Assembly (NCBI RefSeq): GCF_904848665.1
Contig: NZ_CAJHCQ010000017.1
Coordinates: 1-64,000 of the forward strand
Reading direction: 5' to 3'
DNA: 64,000 nt
From: Paraburkholderia hiiakae
GTDB taxonomy: Bacteria > Pseudomonadota > Gammaproteobacteria > Burkholderiales > Burkholderiaceae
Below, one piece after another: positions 35,665-44,781 of the stretch (the first letter of the stretch is position 1; the number at the start of each line of letters is the position of its first letter). The position numbers and the translations under genes were made by a program. The notes beneath the pieces were generated by a model. That model worked only from the letters and a program-made list of their open reading frames with translations, was not told the origin of the DNA and searched no databases.

Positions 35665-35789
35665 TGGCGTAGCGCCTCCTTTGCGATATCTCGGGAACGG
35701 AGCGCGGTCGCCGCACGGCTGCGTTGGAAGGTTTGGCGGCGGCCGTGCTCGTCCAGTTAGTCAGGTTTCAAATGCCATGTCGCGCGTGC

Positions 35790-37226
35790 TCAGCAAGGCT
35801 GTCCGGCTCGCGCGCTGAGCCACGCGGGGGCGCTCTGCAGCGCGACCGGCCGCAGGAAGCGCGCTAGCGCCTCGTAGCCGACCGAGGTTGTGAAGGGTTG
35901 CGTCGAAGCGGGCCAAGGACCGCCATGCTGCTGACTGCGTGTCACGGCCACACCCGTCGGCACGCCGCTAAAGAGCACGCGCCCCGCGATCTGCGTGGCG
36001 CGGCGTGCGACGCGGCGCACGTCGGGCGTGTCCTCGCCCGCGCCCCACAGCGTCACAGTCAGGCTGCCGCCGATCGCGCCCAGTACGTCGACGATTTCAT
36101 CGGTCGAACTCACGCGCACGATCAGGCAGGCGGGGCCGAAAATCTCTTCGTGCAGCGCCGGTGTGGCGATAAAGTGCTTCGCGCTCGTGCGCGCGAGCAC
36201 GGGGCGTGGCGGCGCCGTTTCATCGTGATCGGCACTGCCGGCGAGCAGGGTCTGCACGCCGGGCGTGCCGAGCAGGCGCGTTGCGCCCGCGTCGAAGTTG
36301 CGCTTCATGGCGGGCGTGAGCATGCGGTGTGTCCGCTTTTCGCGTAGTTCGTCGCGCAGGGTATCTTCGAAGCGTTGCGCATGCCCGCCTTCGAACAGAA
36401 CGACGAGGCCCGGGCTCGTGCACACCTGGCCGCAGCCGAATTCGATCGACGCAGCGAGCGTTTGCGCGAGCGCTTGCGCCTGAGTGGCGAGCGCGGCTGG
36501 CAGCGCGACGACGGGGTTGATCGAGCCCAGTTCGCCGTAGAACGGAATCGGCCGTGCCCGAGCATTTGCGAGGCGCCACAGCGCCGCGCCGCCCTTGAAC
36601 GAGCCGGTGAACGCCACGGCCGCGATGTCGGGATGATTGACCAGTTCAGTGCCCACCTCGATGCCCGCGCCCTCCACCATGCCTAACAGCGCGACGGGGA
36701 GTCCTTGCCCGGCGATGACCGCGCGCGCGAGTTCGTACACCTTGCGCGAGAGCTTCGGGTGACCCGGATGGGCCTTGACCACGACAGGGCAGCCCGCCGC
36801 TAGCGCGGATGCGGTGTCGCCACCGAGCACCGAAAACGCGAACGGAAAGTTGCTGGCGGAGAACATCGCAACCGGGCCGAGCGGAATACGCACGCGGCTC
36901 AGGTGAGGACGCCCGGCGGGCGGCGCCTCGGCAATCGCCGGGTCGTCGGTCAGGGCGAGCGCGTGGCCTGCATCGACGTAATCGGCGAAGCCGTTCAGCT
37001 GAAAGCGCGTACGGTCGATTTCGCCATTGAGTCGCGCGCTGCCGAGCGACGTTTCCTCATCGGCGGTTCGCACGAGCGCATCGCGCTCAGCGTCGAGCGC
37101 GCGGGCCAGCGCGCGCAACAGCGTCGCGCGCGTGTGAGCGGATGACTGGGCCCAGTCGTCGGCTATGTTTGCTGCTGCCGTGACGGTCGTGTGAATATGC
37201 GCGGCGCTATGGTCTTGAATCTGCAT
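35790..37226 (-). CDS. Aldehyde dehydrogenase (2-oxoglutarate semialdehyde dehydrogenase type)
   Basis: This 478-residue NAD(P)-dependent aldehyde dehydrogenase has the cofactor region (FSASNFPFAFSVLGGDTASALAAG, in two overlapping pieces of the fold) and the catalytic Cys in FGCGQVCTSPG. The overall pattern matches the branch that contains alpha-ketoglutaric semialdehyde dehydrogenase from sugar-acid and hydroxyproline pathways. GGAG precedes the chosen ATG; a longer in-frame start lacks a ribosome site. With the adjacent MFS and channel it could serve an acid-sugar or aromatic side pathway. Confidence 0.88.
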   Translation of the reverse strand: MQIQDHSAAHIHTTVTAAANIADDWAQSSAHTRATLLRALARALDAERDALVRTADEETSLGSARLNGEIDRTRFQLNGFADYVDAGHALALTDDPAIAEAPPAGRPHLSRVRIPLGPVAMFSASNFPFAFSVLGGDTASALAAGCPVVVKAHPGHPKLSRKVYELARAVIAGQGLPVALLGMVEGAGIEVGTELVNHPDIAAVAFTGSFKGGAALWRLANARARPIPFYGELGSINPVVALPAALATQAQALAQTLAASIEFGCGQVCTSPGLVVLFEGGHAQRFEDTLRDELREKRTHRMLTPAMKRNFDAGATRLLGTPGVQTLLAGSADHDETAPPRPVLARTSAKHFIATPALHEEIFGPACLIVRVSSTDEIVDVLGAIGGSLTVTLWGAGEDTPDVRRVARRATQIAGRVLFSGVPTGVAVTRSQQHGGPWPASTQPFTTSVGYEALARFLRPVALQSAPAWLSARAGQPC

Positions 37227-37362
37227 CAGTACTCCAAATGAAGGGAACAACCCGCTTTCTCTGCGACGAGTGAAACCGGCTGCGGCGATGTGTCGTGTCA
37301 ATGCGTACGGCGCCTCAGAGGGCCGTGCAGGTAGTCAAAAAAGCGACGCCCTAAAACGCATC

Positions 37363-37407
37363 AAGCGGCCATGGGCAACCCGCAAAACGGGTCGCCCATG
37401 GCCGCTT
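37363..37407 (-). terminator. Long hairpin after the outer-membrane channel gene
   Basis: AAGCGGCCATGGGC and GCCCATGGCCGCTT pair perfectly, then after one mismatch ACCCG pairs with CGGGT around a CAAAA loop. The stem has 19 pairs plus the mismatch. On the minus strand it follows the channel gene by 16 bases and lies before the aldehyde dehydrogenase start. The downstream minus-strand sequence has a TTTT and later a TTTTTT run, so it may terminate or partly attenuate. Confidence 0.65.
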
Positions 37408-37423
37408 TCGCGAGGCAAACGAA

Positions 37424-38380
37424 TCAAAAGTGAACTTCAGCCTGGAGCATCGGCACTGACGTGATGGTTCCCGGGGCCGCGTGCGTCGGCGTGCCGTACA
37501 TGTGATACCAGTACTCGTAGCCCACACCGGCGTAGAGAACACGCGGGTGTCCCGCGAACGAGCCGAGGTCGGCGAGCAGCGCCATGCGGGTGAGGAACTC
37601 GGTCGTGGTTTCCACGCCGAAGCCATCACGCCCCTTGGGTCCGGTCACACTCGCGAAGCCGCGGAACATGAGCGGCACCGGGCCGACGCGGAACGGATAG
37701 AGCCACGAACTCTCCAGGTGCCATGCGGTATTGAAGCGCACATCGACGCCTGTGATGCCGTTGTGATTGCTTTCCGTGCGCAGTCCGGCCGTGAGGTTCC
37801 AGTAGCCATGCGGGACCGCGAACTCGACCGTTGGCCCGACCACGAGCATGCGCGCACGCTCGGCGTACGCATCGTTCTTCACGCCGAACTCATAGCCGAC
37901 GGTCAAGCCGTAGTCGCGAATCGGGCCAAAGCCGAGATAGCGACCGAAGATCTTGCCAGCGCTGAACTGGACGCGCCCGACGCTATAAACCTCCTGTGCG
38001 CCGCCGCTTTGCGGACCGCCCGATTCCGGGTTGGCCGCGTTGGACACGAGATAGTCGACGTTGAACGCGTAGCTGCCAAACCGGAAGCCGCCGATCGTCG
38101 TGAGGTAGCCGATGTTCTGCATCACCGACGAATCAACGCCCGGGTAGTGAAAATCCGTACCCCAGCGATAGCCGATGAACGTGTCATTCCAGATGGCGGG
38201 CGGTTCATCGGCTTCGCCGACGGTCTGCGGTGGCGCGGCGCCATTCGGGACTTCCTGGCGCAGCGGCGGCGCGGAAGCGTTCGGTGCGGTAAAGACCTCG
38301 GCGTGGGCGAACTGCGAAAGGCAGCAAAACAGGGCAGCGCCAAGGGCCGGCGCACGCAAGGCTAGCGTTAGGCTTTTCAT
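37424..38380 (-). CDS. Outer-membrane beta-barrel channel (Tsx/phenol-transporter-like)
   Basis: This 318-residue protein has a Sec signal peptide with a cut after HAHA-like AHA near residue 27. It continues with alternating beta strands rich in Tyr, Gly and Trp (GYRWGTDFHYPG, YGLTVGYEFGVK, YAGVGYEYWYHMYG). It ends in a terminal Phe, the hallmark of outer-membrane barrels. Size and pattern resemble Tsx-type nucleoside channels and relatives in aromatic operons. An activator promoter copy lies 142 bases upstream of the start, which ties it to the aromatic regulon. Confidence 0.8.
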   Translation of the reverse strand: MKSLTLALRAPALGAALFCCLSQFAHAEVFTAPNASAPPLRQEVPNGAAPPQTVGEADEPPAIWNDTFIGYRWGTDFHYPGVDSSVMQNIGYLTTIGGFRFGSYAFNVDYLVSNAANPESGGPQSGGAQEVYSVGRVQFSAGKIFGRYLGFGPIRDYGLTVGYEFGVKNDAYAERARMLVVGPTVEFAVPHGYWNLTAGLRTESNHNGITGVDVRFNTAWHLESSWLYPFRVGPVPLMFRGFASVTGPKGRDGFGVETTTEFLTRMALLADLGSFAGHPRVLYAGVGYEYWYHMYGTPTHAAPGTITSVPMLQAEVHF

Positions 38381-38522
38381 GTCTCCATCCAGACTCTATT
38401 TATGTTGATGTCTTCGACCTGGTCGCGTAGTCGCATGGCGACTGCCGCTTCGGTCGCACCGCCCGCCCTGGCTGCATGGTCGAACCATCCGGCCCAGGAA
38501 AACGCTGTTACGGTGGTGAGGA

Positions 38523-38577
38523 ATATTAAGTGGCGCGTCGACGCTTGCCTTTACACAAAAATGAGATTCGCTGGCAC
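38523..38577 (-). promoter_or_regulatory. Activator-type composite promoter, copy D, for the outer-membrane channel
   Basis: Read on the minus strand: GTGCCAGCGAA, six bases, TTTTGT, exactly 26 bases, TAATAT as the -10. The -35 position reads AAGGCA. The predicted start is near 38516, giving a leader of about 135 bases for the channel gene. It is back-to-back with copy B, 68 bp away. Confidence 0.75.
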
Positions 38578-38645
38578 TTTTTGCTGACATGCCGAAATTT
38601 TTTTGGCGGCGCAGCCGTATGCGAAACCGGCGCGGGCTCGAAAAA

Positions 38646-38700
38646 ATGCAAGCGAACCTGCATTTTGTGTAGGGACGCGCGCGCCATCGTCCTCTACGCT
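38646..38700 (+). promoter_or_regulatory. Activator-type composite promoter, copy B, directed towards the porin
   Basis: ATGCAAGCGAA, six bases, TTTTGT, exactly 26 bases, TACGCT. The -35 position reads GGGACG. The predicted start is near 38707. Transcription would enter the tandem 66-bp repeats and could reach the porin gene after a leader of about 485 bases. Confidence 0.72.
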
Positions 38701-38740
38701 TGACCCATAAGACAGACCGTGCCTCCAGGGCCCAAGTGTT

Positions 38741-38872
38741 CTTCCCTGGTCATCTTGAGGCGAGGTCGGAAAAGGAGACAGCGTTGACCGGAACGAACCC
38801 TCTGGCCTTCCCTGGTCATCTTGAGGCGAGGTCGGAAAAGGAGACAGCGTTGACCGGAACGAACCCTCTGGC
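38741..38872 (+). repeat. Exact tandem duplication of 66 bp in the porin leader
   Basis: Two identical 66-bp units lie head to tail. Each contains an AAGGAG Shine-Dalgarno-like stretch 6 bases before TTG, and 66 is a multiple of three. An open frame from TTG at 38784 therefore reads through the second unit with a repeated LTGTNPLA peptide and ends at 39020. Exact identity implies a recent duplication or active conservation. Confidence 0.85.
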
Positions 38873-39192
38873 TGTTGGTATCTTCTTTGGCACCGCGCCG
38901 CTGCGCGGATATGCAGTCGGCTTTCCATCGCCGCGCGCCGGTCTCCCACGGTGCTATCAAGCCCTATTGCCGACTTATCTCGACGCCTGTCGCATGCAAC
39001 GCCACGTTCGGCGAGGGTGACGGCGCGAGTGTCTCTCGCGAATTCGCTTGTTTAATTCCTTCGGTTGTTTCAATCAATAAGGTATACGAACAATTGATCA
39101 GATGACTTTATTGAATTCGCAAACGTGCGGATTCTCTAACCCGTGCAATTAAAGGCGGGGTTAACCCAATAAAATTTCATCACGGAGACAGA
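38873..39192 (+). other. Rest of the long leader upstream of the porin
   Basis: The first half continues the open frame from the tandem repeats to a stop at 39020. The second half is AT-rich, with a possible separate porin promoter around 39085-39135 and a GGAGAC ribosome site before the porin start. No structured RNA or domain is recognised. Confidence 0.4.
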
Positions 39193-40218
39193 ATGAAAAG
39201 GTTAGTGATTTCCTTGTCGGGTGTGGCATCCGCGTGTTGCATCAATGTGGCGCATGCACAGTCGTCCGTCACGCTGTATGGCGTCATCGACAATGGAATC
39301 GAATATCAGAACGCCGGTTCAGGTTCTGTGGTGCGCGCGGTTTCGGGTGGCCTCTTTGCGAGCCGGTATGGCTTGAAAGGCAGCGAGGACATTGGCGGTG
39401 GCATCCACGTCAATTTCCAGCTCGAACAGGGTTTTAACGGCGTGACGGGGGCCGCATCGAATGCGGCCGAAGCATTCAATCGCCAGGCCTGGGTGGGGTT
39501 TTCCGGCGCATTCGGTGAAACGCGCTTTGGCTTGCAAAACACGCCACAGTACATTTTCATGAACCCCGAGCTCGATCCTCTCGCGGTCATGAGCATCGCG
39601 TCGCCGATGAACAACTTCAACAGCCTCACCGTTCGCGTCAATAATGCAATTTCATATTTCACCCCAACAGTTTATGGGCTGACCGCGCAGTTCATGGTCG
39701 CGATGCGCGACTCGACAACCAAGCCGAGCAACGGACTCCAGTTCTATAACGCGGCCGTGCGCTATACGAACGGGACTTTCCGCGCGGCCGCCGGCTATGA
39801 GCAGGCTGCCAATGCGGCAGGAACGTCGACGCTGAAGGTGTTTAATGCCGGCACGTCGCTCGGCGTCGGCGCGGCCCGCTTCTATCTCGCGTATCACACG
39901 GAGCGGCAGACCGACAACAGCGTCAAGCGCGACGTCTACGAAGCCTCCACGTCGTACCGCATCGATCCGGCCAGTCAGGTCGCGCTGCTTTACGGCTATG
40001 CACACGACCGCACCGGGAATGGCAACAACGCTCAGCAGATCGGCTTGAATTACGAGTATTACTTCTCGAAGGCGACCACGCTGTATGCGTCGGGCGGCTT
40101 CATCCAGAACCGCAACAAGGCCCAGTTCACGCTCAACGGAACCGCGTACGGCGGCATCGCCGGCGCGCCGGGCGCCAACACGCGCGGTGTGGTGCTCGGC
40201 CTCGTCCACACGTTCTGA
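39193..40218 (+). CDS. General porin (Gram-negative, OmpC/Burkholderia type)
   Basis: This 341-residue porin has a signal peptide cut after AHA near residue 22. The mature start is QSSVTLYGVIDNGIEY, typical for Burkholderiales porins. A conserved SRYGLKGSEDIGGGIHVNFQLE segment (in two parts) and a final Phe complete the 16-stranded barrel. It forms trimeric water-filled channels for small solutes. Its location between the channel gene and the AraC regulator, downstream of promoter copy B, suggests inducible outer-membrane uptake of the aromatic acid. Confidence 0.93.
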   Translation: MKRLVISLSGVASACCINVAHAQSSVTLYGVIDNGIEYQNAGSGSVVRAVSGGLFASRYGLKGSEDIGGGIHVNFQLEQGFNGVTGAASNAAEAFNRQAWVGFSGAFGETRFGLQNTPQYIFMNPELDPLAVMSIASPMNNFNSLTVRVNNAISYFTPTVYGLTAQFMVAMRDSTTKPSNGLQFYNAAVRYTNGTFRAAAGYEQAANAAGTSTLKVFNAGTSLGVGAARFYLAYHTERQTDNSVKRDVYEASTSYRIDPASQVALLYGYAHDRTGNGNNAQQIGLNYEYYFSKATTLYASGGFIQNRNKAQFTLNGTAYGGIAGAPGANTRGVVLGLVHTF

Positions 40219-40226
40219 TGACGGCG

Positions 40227-40250
40227 GCGCGGGTGGCCGCCCACCCGCGT
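40227..40250 (+). terminator. GC-rich hairpin after the porin gene
   Basis: GCGGGTGG and CCACCCGC pair around a CCGC loop, extended by one C-G and one G-U pair. It starts 9 bases after the porin stop. There is no clear T-run, so it may be a weak terminator or a 3' stabiliser. Confidence 0.5.
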
Positions 40251-40593
40251 CCGGGTTCGGGTAAGCAGCAGGTCGCGGCTTGCCCGAAGGTATGAAAAAA
40301 TCTCCGCCTTTGCGCAAGACGCCTGTTGCGTGTCTTGTTGTCTCGACAATGGTCGAGCGTCCCCTCCGGTGTGTCGACCGTGCTGAACGCGCCCCTGCGT
40401 TCGCGTATCATCGTTGTGCTTCTGTGCGCTTACCCTGGCTTGCGATATATTGCGCATTCCATGCACCGGACGAAGACGTCGTACCTTCGACCAGAAAAAA
40501 ATGAAATTCAGGTGGACACTCGCGCCAGCAATCCAGGGCGCGAACTCTGAATTTCAATGGCGACCGCACCGACCCGGCCGCCAAGGAGACTTT
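40251..40593 (+). other. Upstream region of the AraC regulator
   Basis: This stretch of about 340 bases holds no recognisable gene. It includes an imperfect inverted repeat, CAAGAC at 40315 and GTCTTG at 40332, and ends with AAGGAG before the regulator start. No copy of the activator box is present, so the regulator does not appear to be under that control. Confidence 0.4.
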
Positions 40594-41526
40594 ATGACAC
40601 ACACCGCCATGGCAAACGATCAACGCCAGCGCGACGGCAAGGCTAGATTGAAGCGAACCACCGTACCCAAAGTCCGCTTGTACGTTGAACGCCCCGAGAG
40701 ACAAAACTGGTTCGTGCACGTCGGGCACGTGACCGACCGGGGCCGCTGGCGCACCGAGCCGCACGCGCATCCCGCCTATGGCCAGGTCATCTTCGTGCGC
40801 AGTGGCCGCGGGGTGATGAATCTCGAAGGCAGCGCAGTCCCGTTCGAAGCCCCGTGCGCTTTGCTGTTGCCGACCGAATGCGTGCATGGCCTCGACTACG
40901 AGATCGACGTGGACCGCTGGGTGGTGACGATCGAGGTGGCTTATCTGGCGCAGGTGAACGGGAAACTGCAAGACTTCATTCAACTGTGGACATCGCCGCG
41001 CATGATCCCGCTCGGCGACATGGCCGACGGCGGCGAGCACTTCTACAGCATGATGCAAAGCCTCAAACATGAGTCGGAGTCCAATGCAGTCGGCCACGTG
41101 ATCGGTACTGAAGCCTTGCTCACGACGCTGCTGCTCATGCTCGTGCGTGAGGCGCGTTTGGACCAGCCCGGCAGCGAAGGCGAAACGCACAACAATGTCC
41201 GGCTCGTCGACCGGTTTCGCAAGCTGATCGACCAGCACTACCGCGAGGACCTTGCGCTGCAGGACTATGCCTCGATGATGGCGGTGTCCCTCGTGCAACT
41301 GCGCGCGGCGTGCGCATCGGCGGGGGAGCAGAGCCCCACGAAGATGATCCGTGCGCGCATCATTACCGAGGCGAAGCGCAATCTCATCTTCGGCGAAATG
41401 TCGGTCGAGCAGATTGCCTTCGGGCTCGGTTTCGCGGATGCCGCTTATTTCACGCGGTTTTTCCGCCGGGAAGTGGGCCAGACGCCTAGCCAGTTCCGTC
41501 TCACGGCCCGGGCCCAGACGCAGTAA
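40594..41526 (+). CDS. AraC-family regulator, candidate activator of the aromatic regulon
   Basis: This 310-residue protein has an N-terminal cupin ligand domain (HPAYGQVIFVRSGRGVMNLEG) and two C-terminal helix-turn-helix motifs. The second is typical: SVEQIAFGLGFADAAYFTRFF. This is the PobR/HpaA arrangement used for 4-hydroxybenzoate and hydroxyphenylacetate catabolism. AAGGAG precedes the chosen ATG by 5 bases; the longer open frame upstream is not supported. It sits between two copies of the five-copy promoter element, making it the best candidate for the protein that binds there. The effector would be an aromatic acid. Confidence 0.9.
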   Translation: MTHTAMANDQRQRDGKARLKRTTVPKVRLYVERPERQNWFVHVGHVTDRGRWRTEPHAHPAYGQVIFVRSGRGVMNLEGSAVPFEAPCALLLPTECVHGLDYEIDVDRWVVTIEVAYLAQVNGKLQDFIQLWTSPRMIPLGDMADGGEHFYSMMQSLKHESESNAVGHVIGTEALLTTLLLMLVREARLDQPGSEGETHNNVRLVDRFRKLIDQHYREDLALQDYASMMAVSLVQLRAACASAGEQSPTKMIRARIITEAKRNLIFGEMSVEQIAFGLGFADAAYFTRFFRREVGQTPSQFRLTARAQTQ

Positions 41527-41609
41527 CGAACCCCGCCACGACCACCACCGCCGGCTTGCACCCTTATTGCGTCCCAATGCGCGGCGCAATAAGGGGGCAC
41601 ATCAAAAAA

Positions 41610-41664
41610 GTGCTGGCGAACCCTTCTTTTGTGCAGGGACACACGCGCACGGGTCGGCTACGCT
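41610..41664 (+). promoter_or_regulatory. Activator-type composite promoter, copy C, for the lactonase
   Basis: GTGCTGGCGAA, six bases, TTTTGT, exactly 26 bases, TACGCT. The -35 position reads GGGACA. It lies in the 321-base gap between the AraC gene and the lactonase gene, with a predicted start near 41671 and a leader of about 175 bases. Nothing else was recognised in that gap. Confidence 0.75.
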
Positions 41665-41847
41665 TGGTCTGCGCGCTCGCCTTGCCGGCGCCCGTCACCA
41701 TCGGGCGCCCTTGACGCCATCATCGTGGTGTCGCGAACGCGTGAGCGGCCAGGAGACGCCGCTCGCCGCCACAGTTCACCGCGCGCAGCATGGCCGCGTG
41801 CCGGGGGGCTCGCACAATAACACTCATATTGCGTCCGTTCACCGACT

Positions 41848-43026
41848 ATGGTTCATTGCTTCCCCAAGCGTTTTCCCCTGCGGCGCCGCATGACGGCGGC
41901 GTTGATTCCGCTCGCGCTATCGACTGCCTTTCACAGTGTGCCCAGTAGCGCCACGACACCGGCGGCCGGTGCACAAACCGAACTCGTCTATGTGGGCACG
42001 CAGGAGCGCGAGATGCGGGCGCTGCGCTTCGATACGTCGAGCGGCAAGCTCACGATGATCGGCCCGGTGGGCGCGGGCCCGCGCTCGACGTGGGTCACGA
42101 CGAACCCCCGGCTGCCGGTGCTTTACGCAGTCGATGACGACAACTCGCGCGAAGGCAGCGTGAGCGCCTATGCCGTCGATCGCGAGAGCGGCACGCTCAC
42201 CAGAATCAACGAAGTCGCGACGGGCGGCAGCGGGACCACGAACCTCTCGCTGGACCTGCCCTCGATGACGCTGCTGGCGGCCAACTATGGCGGCGGTTCC
42301 GTATCGAGTGTCGCCGTGAATCACGACGGCAGTCTCGGCGCTCGCACCTCGACGGTCAAGGAGACAGGTTCTGGGCCGACCCGCCGGCAGGCGAGTGCGC
42401 ATGCACACAACGCTGTCGTCGATCCTTCGGGCCACTACGCGCTCGTGCCGGATCTCGGTGCGGATCGCGTTTTCGTGTATGGCTTCGATCGCGCCACGCG
42501 CACGCTGACGCCCGCGGACGGCGCGAGCGCCTACCAGTTCGTCGTGCCGCCGGGCAGCGGTCCGCGCCATCTGGCATTCGGCGCGAACGGCAAGTACGTT
42601 TATCTGCTGACCGAACTGAGCGCGCAGATCATGGTGCTGCATTGGGACGCCTCGCAAGGACAGTTGACGCTCGTGCAAACGGTGGAGACCACGAGCCCCG
42701 AATTCCAGGGCGTGAAGAGTGGAGCCGAAGTGGCCGTGAGCGCCGACGGGCGTTTCGTCTACGTCGAGAATCGCGCGGAAAACGCGCTGATCGTGTACCG
42801 CGTCGACCAGGCGTCGGGCGAGCTTGCGCAAATTCAACGCACGTCGTCGGGCGGCGAGAAGCCGTGGGGCTTCGGGATCGATTCGTCGGGCAAGTGGCTG
42901 CTCGTCGCCAATCAGCGCAGCGGCAAGGTCAACGTCTTCGGCATCGACACTGCCACGGGCCTGGTGTCGGATACCGGGCAGTCGGCCGAAGTGCCGACTC
43001 CGGTCGCTATTGCATTCATAAAGTGA
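41848..43026 (+). CDS. Exported seven-bladed beta-propeller lactonase
   Basis: This 392-residue protein belongs to the lactonase family of YbhE/Pgl type. Its N-terminus (RRRMTAALIPLALSTAFHS) is a Sec signal, unlike the cytoplasmic 6-phosphogluconolactonase. Propeller blades show the family features NLSLDLPSMTLLAANYGGG and GPRHLAFGANGKYVYLLTEL in parts. A periplasmic lactonase acting on an aromatic-derived or sugar lactone is plausible. Start choice is uncertain because no ribosome site is clear; the ATG at 41890 is the alternative. Its own activator-promoter copy links it to the aromatic regulon. Confidence 0.78.
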   Translation: MVHCFPKRFPLRRRMTAALIPLALSTAFHSVPSSATTPAAGAQTELVYVGTQEREMRALRFDTSSGKLTMIGPVGAGPRSTWVTTNPRLPVLYAVDDDNSREGSVSAYAVDRESGTLTRINEVATGGSGTTNLSLDLPSMTLLAANYGGGSVSSVAVNHDGSLGARTSTVKETGSGPTRRQASAHAHNAVVDPSGHYALVPDLGADRVFVYGFDRATRTLTPADGASAYQFVVPPGSGPRHLAFGANGKYVYLLTELSAQIMVLHWDASQGQLTLVQTVETTSPEFQGVKSGAEVAVSADGRFVYVENRAENALIVYRVDQASGELAQIQRTSSGGEKPWGFGIDSSGKWLLVANQRSGKVNVFGIDTATGLVSDTGQSAEVPTPVAIAFIK

Positions 43027-43075
43027 CGTGAGGGTAGCCCGGCGGCGTGACGCGCCGCCCGTGCCGAGAAACGCG

Positions 43076-43108
43076 GATTCGCAGTCTCGTTTCGCGTATC
43101 TGCGAATC
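43076..43108. promoter_or_regulatory. Inverted repeat upstream of the chemoreceptor
   Basis: GATTCGCAG and CTGCGAATC are perfect 9-bp inverted repeats separated by 15 bases, between the lactonase stop and the chemoreceptor start. Spacing fits a dimeric regulator site or an mRNA hairpin at the lactonase 3' end. No T-run follows. Confidence 0.45.
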
Positions 43109-43220
43109 CAATGTTATTCGAACTCCTAATAGAAAAATAAACTCAGGAGACACGGTGCACGGCAAACGCATGGCGTTGGCGCCGGTGCGCCGCTTTCTGC
43201 ACCATTCGAAGGGGTGATTC

Positions 43221-44753
43221 ATGAAGCTGGTCCATCAACTCCCGCTGGCGTTGGGCGCCGCGCTGCTGGCCGCATCGGCGGCGGGTGTGTTCGGTATCGC
43301 CGAAATGAACAGCGCGGCAGATGCGTACGCGAGACTGATCGGCGTCGACGGCGCACAGGCGCGCCAGGTATCCGAGGCGATGGTCGCGTTCAAGAACCAG
43401 GTGCAGAACGGCAAGGACATCGTGCTGCGCGGGAAGAATACCGGCCAGTTCGACAAGTACTGGGCCGCGTTCCAGAAGTTCGAAGCGACATGCCGGGGCA
43501 CGACCCAGGCGCTCGCGCGCGAACTGCCACCTGGCGAGGCGCGCGCGAAGATCGAGCGCTTCAATGAACTGCATGCGCAAATGGGCGTCGCGTACCGTCG
43601 GGCAATCGACCGGTTCAAGGCTTCGGGTTACGACACGGCGGTCGGCGACGTCGCGATGGATGGCCTTGATCGCGAGCCGGTGATCCTGCTGCGCGAGACC
43701 GGCGCCAGAATCGTCGAGCAAACTGCCGCCGCGGCCGCGCGAGCGAAAAGCCTGCAGCGCCGCGCGATGCTTGCGAGCGTCGTCGCGATGACGCTCACCG
43801 TGATGGCGGGCATTGCCGGCGCCGTCGCGTTCTCGCGCACGATCACGCGCAAGCTAGGCGGCGAGCCCGACGACGCGCGCGCCGCCGCACGTGAGATCGC
43901 CACGGGCAGGCTCGACATCGACCTGCATGTGCGGCCAGGCGACACCGATAGCCTGATGGCCGCGATGCGCACGATGGCCACCTCGCTCACCGGGATCGTC
44001 GAGCAGGTGCGCAATGGCAGCGAGGCGATCGCGACCGGCTCGACGCAGATCGCTACGGGCAACGCCGATCTCAGCCAACGCACGGAATTGCAGGCTAGCG
44101 CGTTGCAGGAAACCGCAGCGTCGATGGAGCAGTTCAGCGCGACCATACGGCAGAACGCCGAAAACGCGCACGAGGCGCGCGAGCTGGCCGCTGGAGCGTC
44201 GTCGATCGCGGCGCAGGGGGGCAAGGTCGTGAATCAGGTCGTCGAAACCATGAAAGGCATCGATGGGAGCGCGCGCAAGATCGCGGACATTATCGGCATC
44301 ATCGAGGGCATCGCCGCGCAAACCAATATTCTCGCGCTCAATGCTGCCGTGGAAGCGGCGCGCGCGGGAGAGCAGGGCCGCGGCTTTGCGGTTGTCGCCA
44401 GCGAAGTGCGCGGCCTCGCTCAGCGCAGCGCCCAGGCCGCGAAGGAAATCCAGGCGCTGATCGTGGACAGCGTCGCGCGCGTGGAGTCGGGCTCATCGCT
44501 CGCCGGCGAGGCCGGGGCGACGATGAGCCGGATCGTCGAAGCGATTCATCGCGTGACGATCGTCGTTGGCGAGATCAGCCGGGCCAGCGCCGAGCAAAGC
44601 GTTGGCGTCGAACAGGTGGTGGCAGCCGTCGGCCAGATGGATCAGACAACTCAGCAGAATGCCGCGCTCGTCGAAGAAAGCGCCGCCGCCGCCGAGAGTT
44701 TGCGGCAGCAGGCGGCGTGGCTCGTCGAGTCGGTGACGAAGTTTCGTATTTGA
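43221..44753 (+). CDS. Methyl-accepting chemotaxis protein
   Basis: This 510-residue chemoreceptor has transmembrane helices at about 8-27 and 182-205, a 150-residue helical periplasmic sensor, a HAMP domain at 206-258 and a full signalling domain. The hairpin tip is EGIAAQTNILALNAAVEAARAGEQGRGF in continuous parts. No C-terminal pentapeptide tether for CheR is seen. AAGGGG precedes the start. Its closeness to the aromatic gene region suggests chemotaxis towards an aromatic acid, which is an inference from context only. Confidence 0.93.
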   Translation: MKLVHQLPLALGAALLAASAAGVFGIAEMNSAADAYARLIGVDGAQARQVSEAMVAFKNQVQNGKDIVLRGKNTGQFDKYWAAFQKFEATCRGTTQALARELPPGEARAKIERFNELHAQMGVAYRRAIDRFKASGYDTAVGDVAMDGLDREPVILLRETGARIVEQTAAAAARAKSLQRRAMLASVVAMTLTVMAGIAGAVAFSRTITRKLGGEPDDARAAAREIATGRLDIDLHVRPGDTDSLMAAMRTMATSLTGIVEQVRNGSEAIATGSTQIATGNADLSQRTELQASALQETAASMEQFSATIRQNAENAHEARELAAGASSIAAQGGKVVNQVVETMKGIDGSARKIADIIGIIEGIAAQTNILALNAAVEAARAGEQGRGFAVVASEVRGLAQRSAQAAKEIQALIVDSVARVESGSSLAGEAGATMSRIVEAIHRVTIVVGEISRASAEQSVGVEQVVAAVGQMDQTTQQNAALVEESAAAAESLRQQAAWLVESVTKFRI

Positions 44754-44781
44754 GGGGTTACCACGCGTTATTTAGATATGC

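Noticed and set aside
38741..38872. Tandem 66-bp units considered as a minimal CRISPR array
   Set aside because: The units are contiguous without variable spacers, only two copies exist and no cas gene is present.
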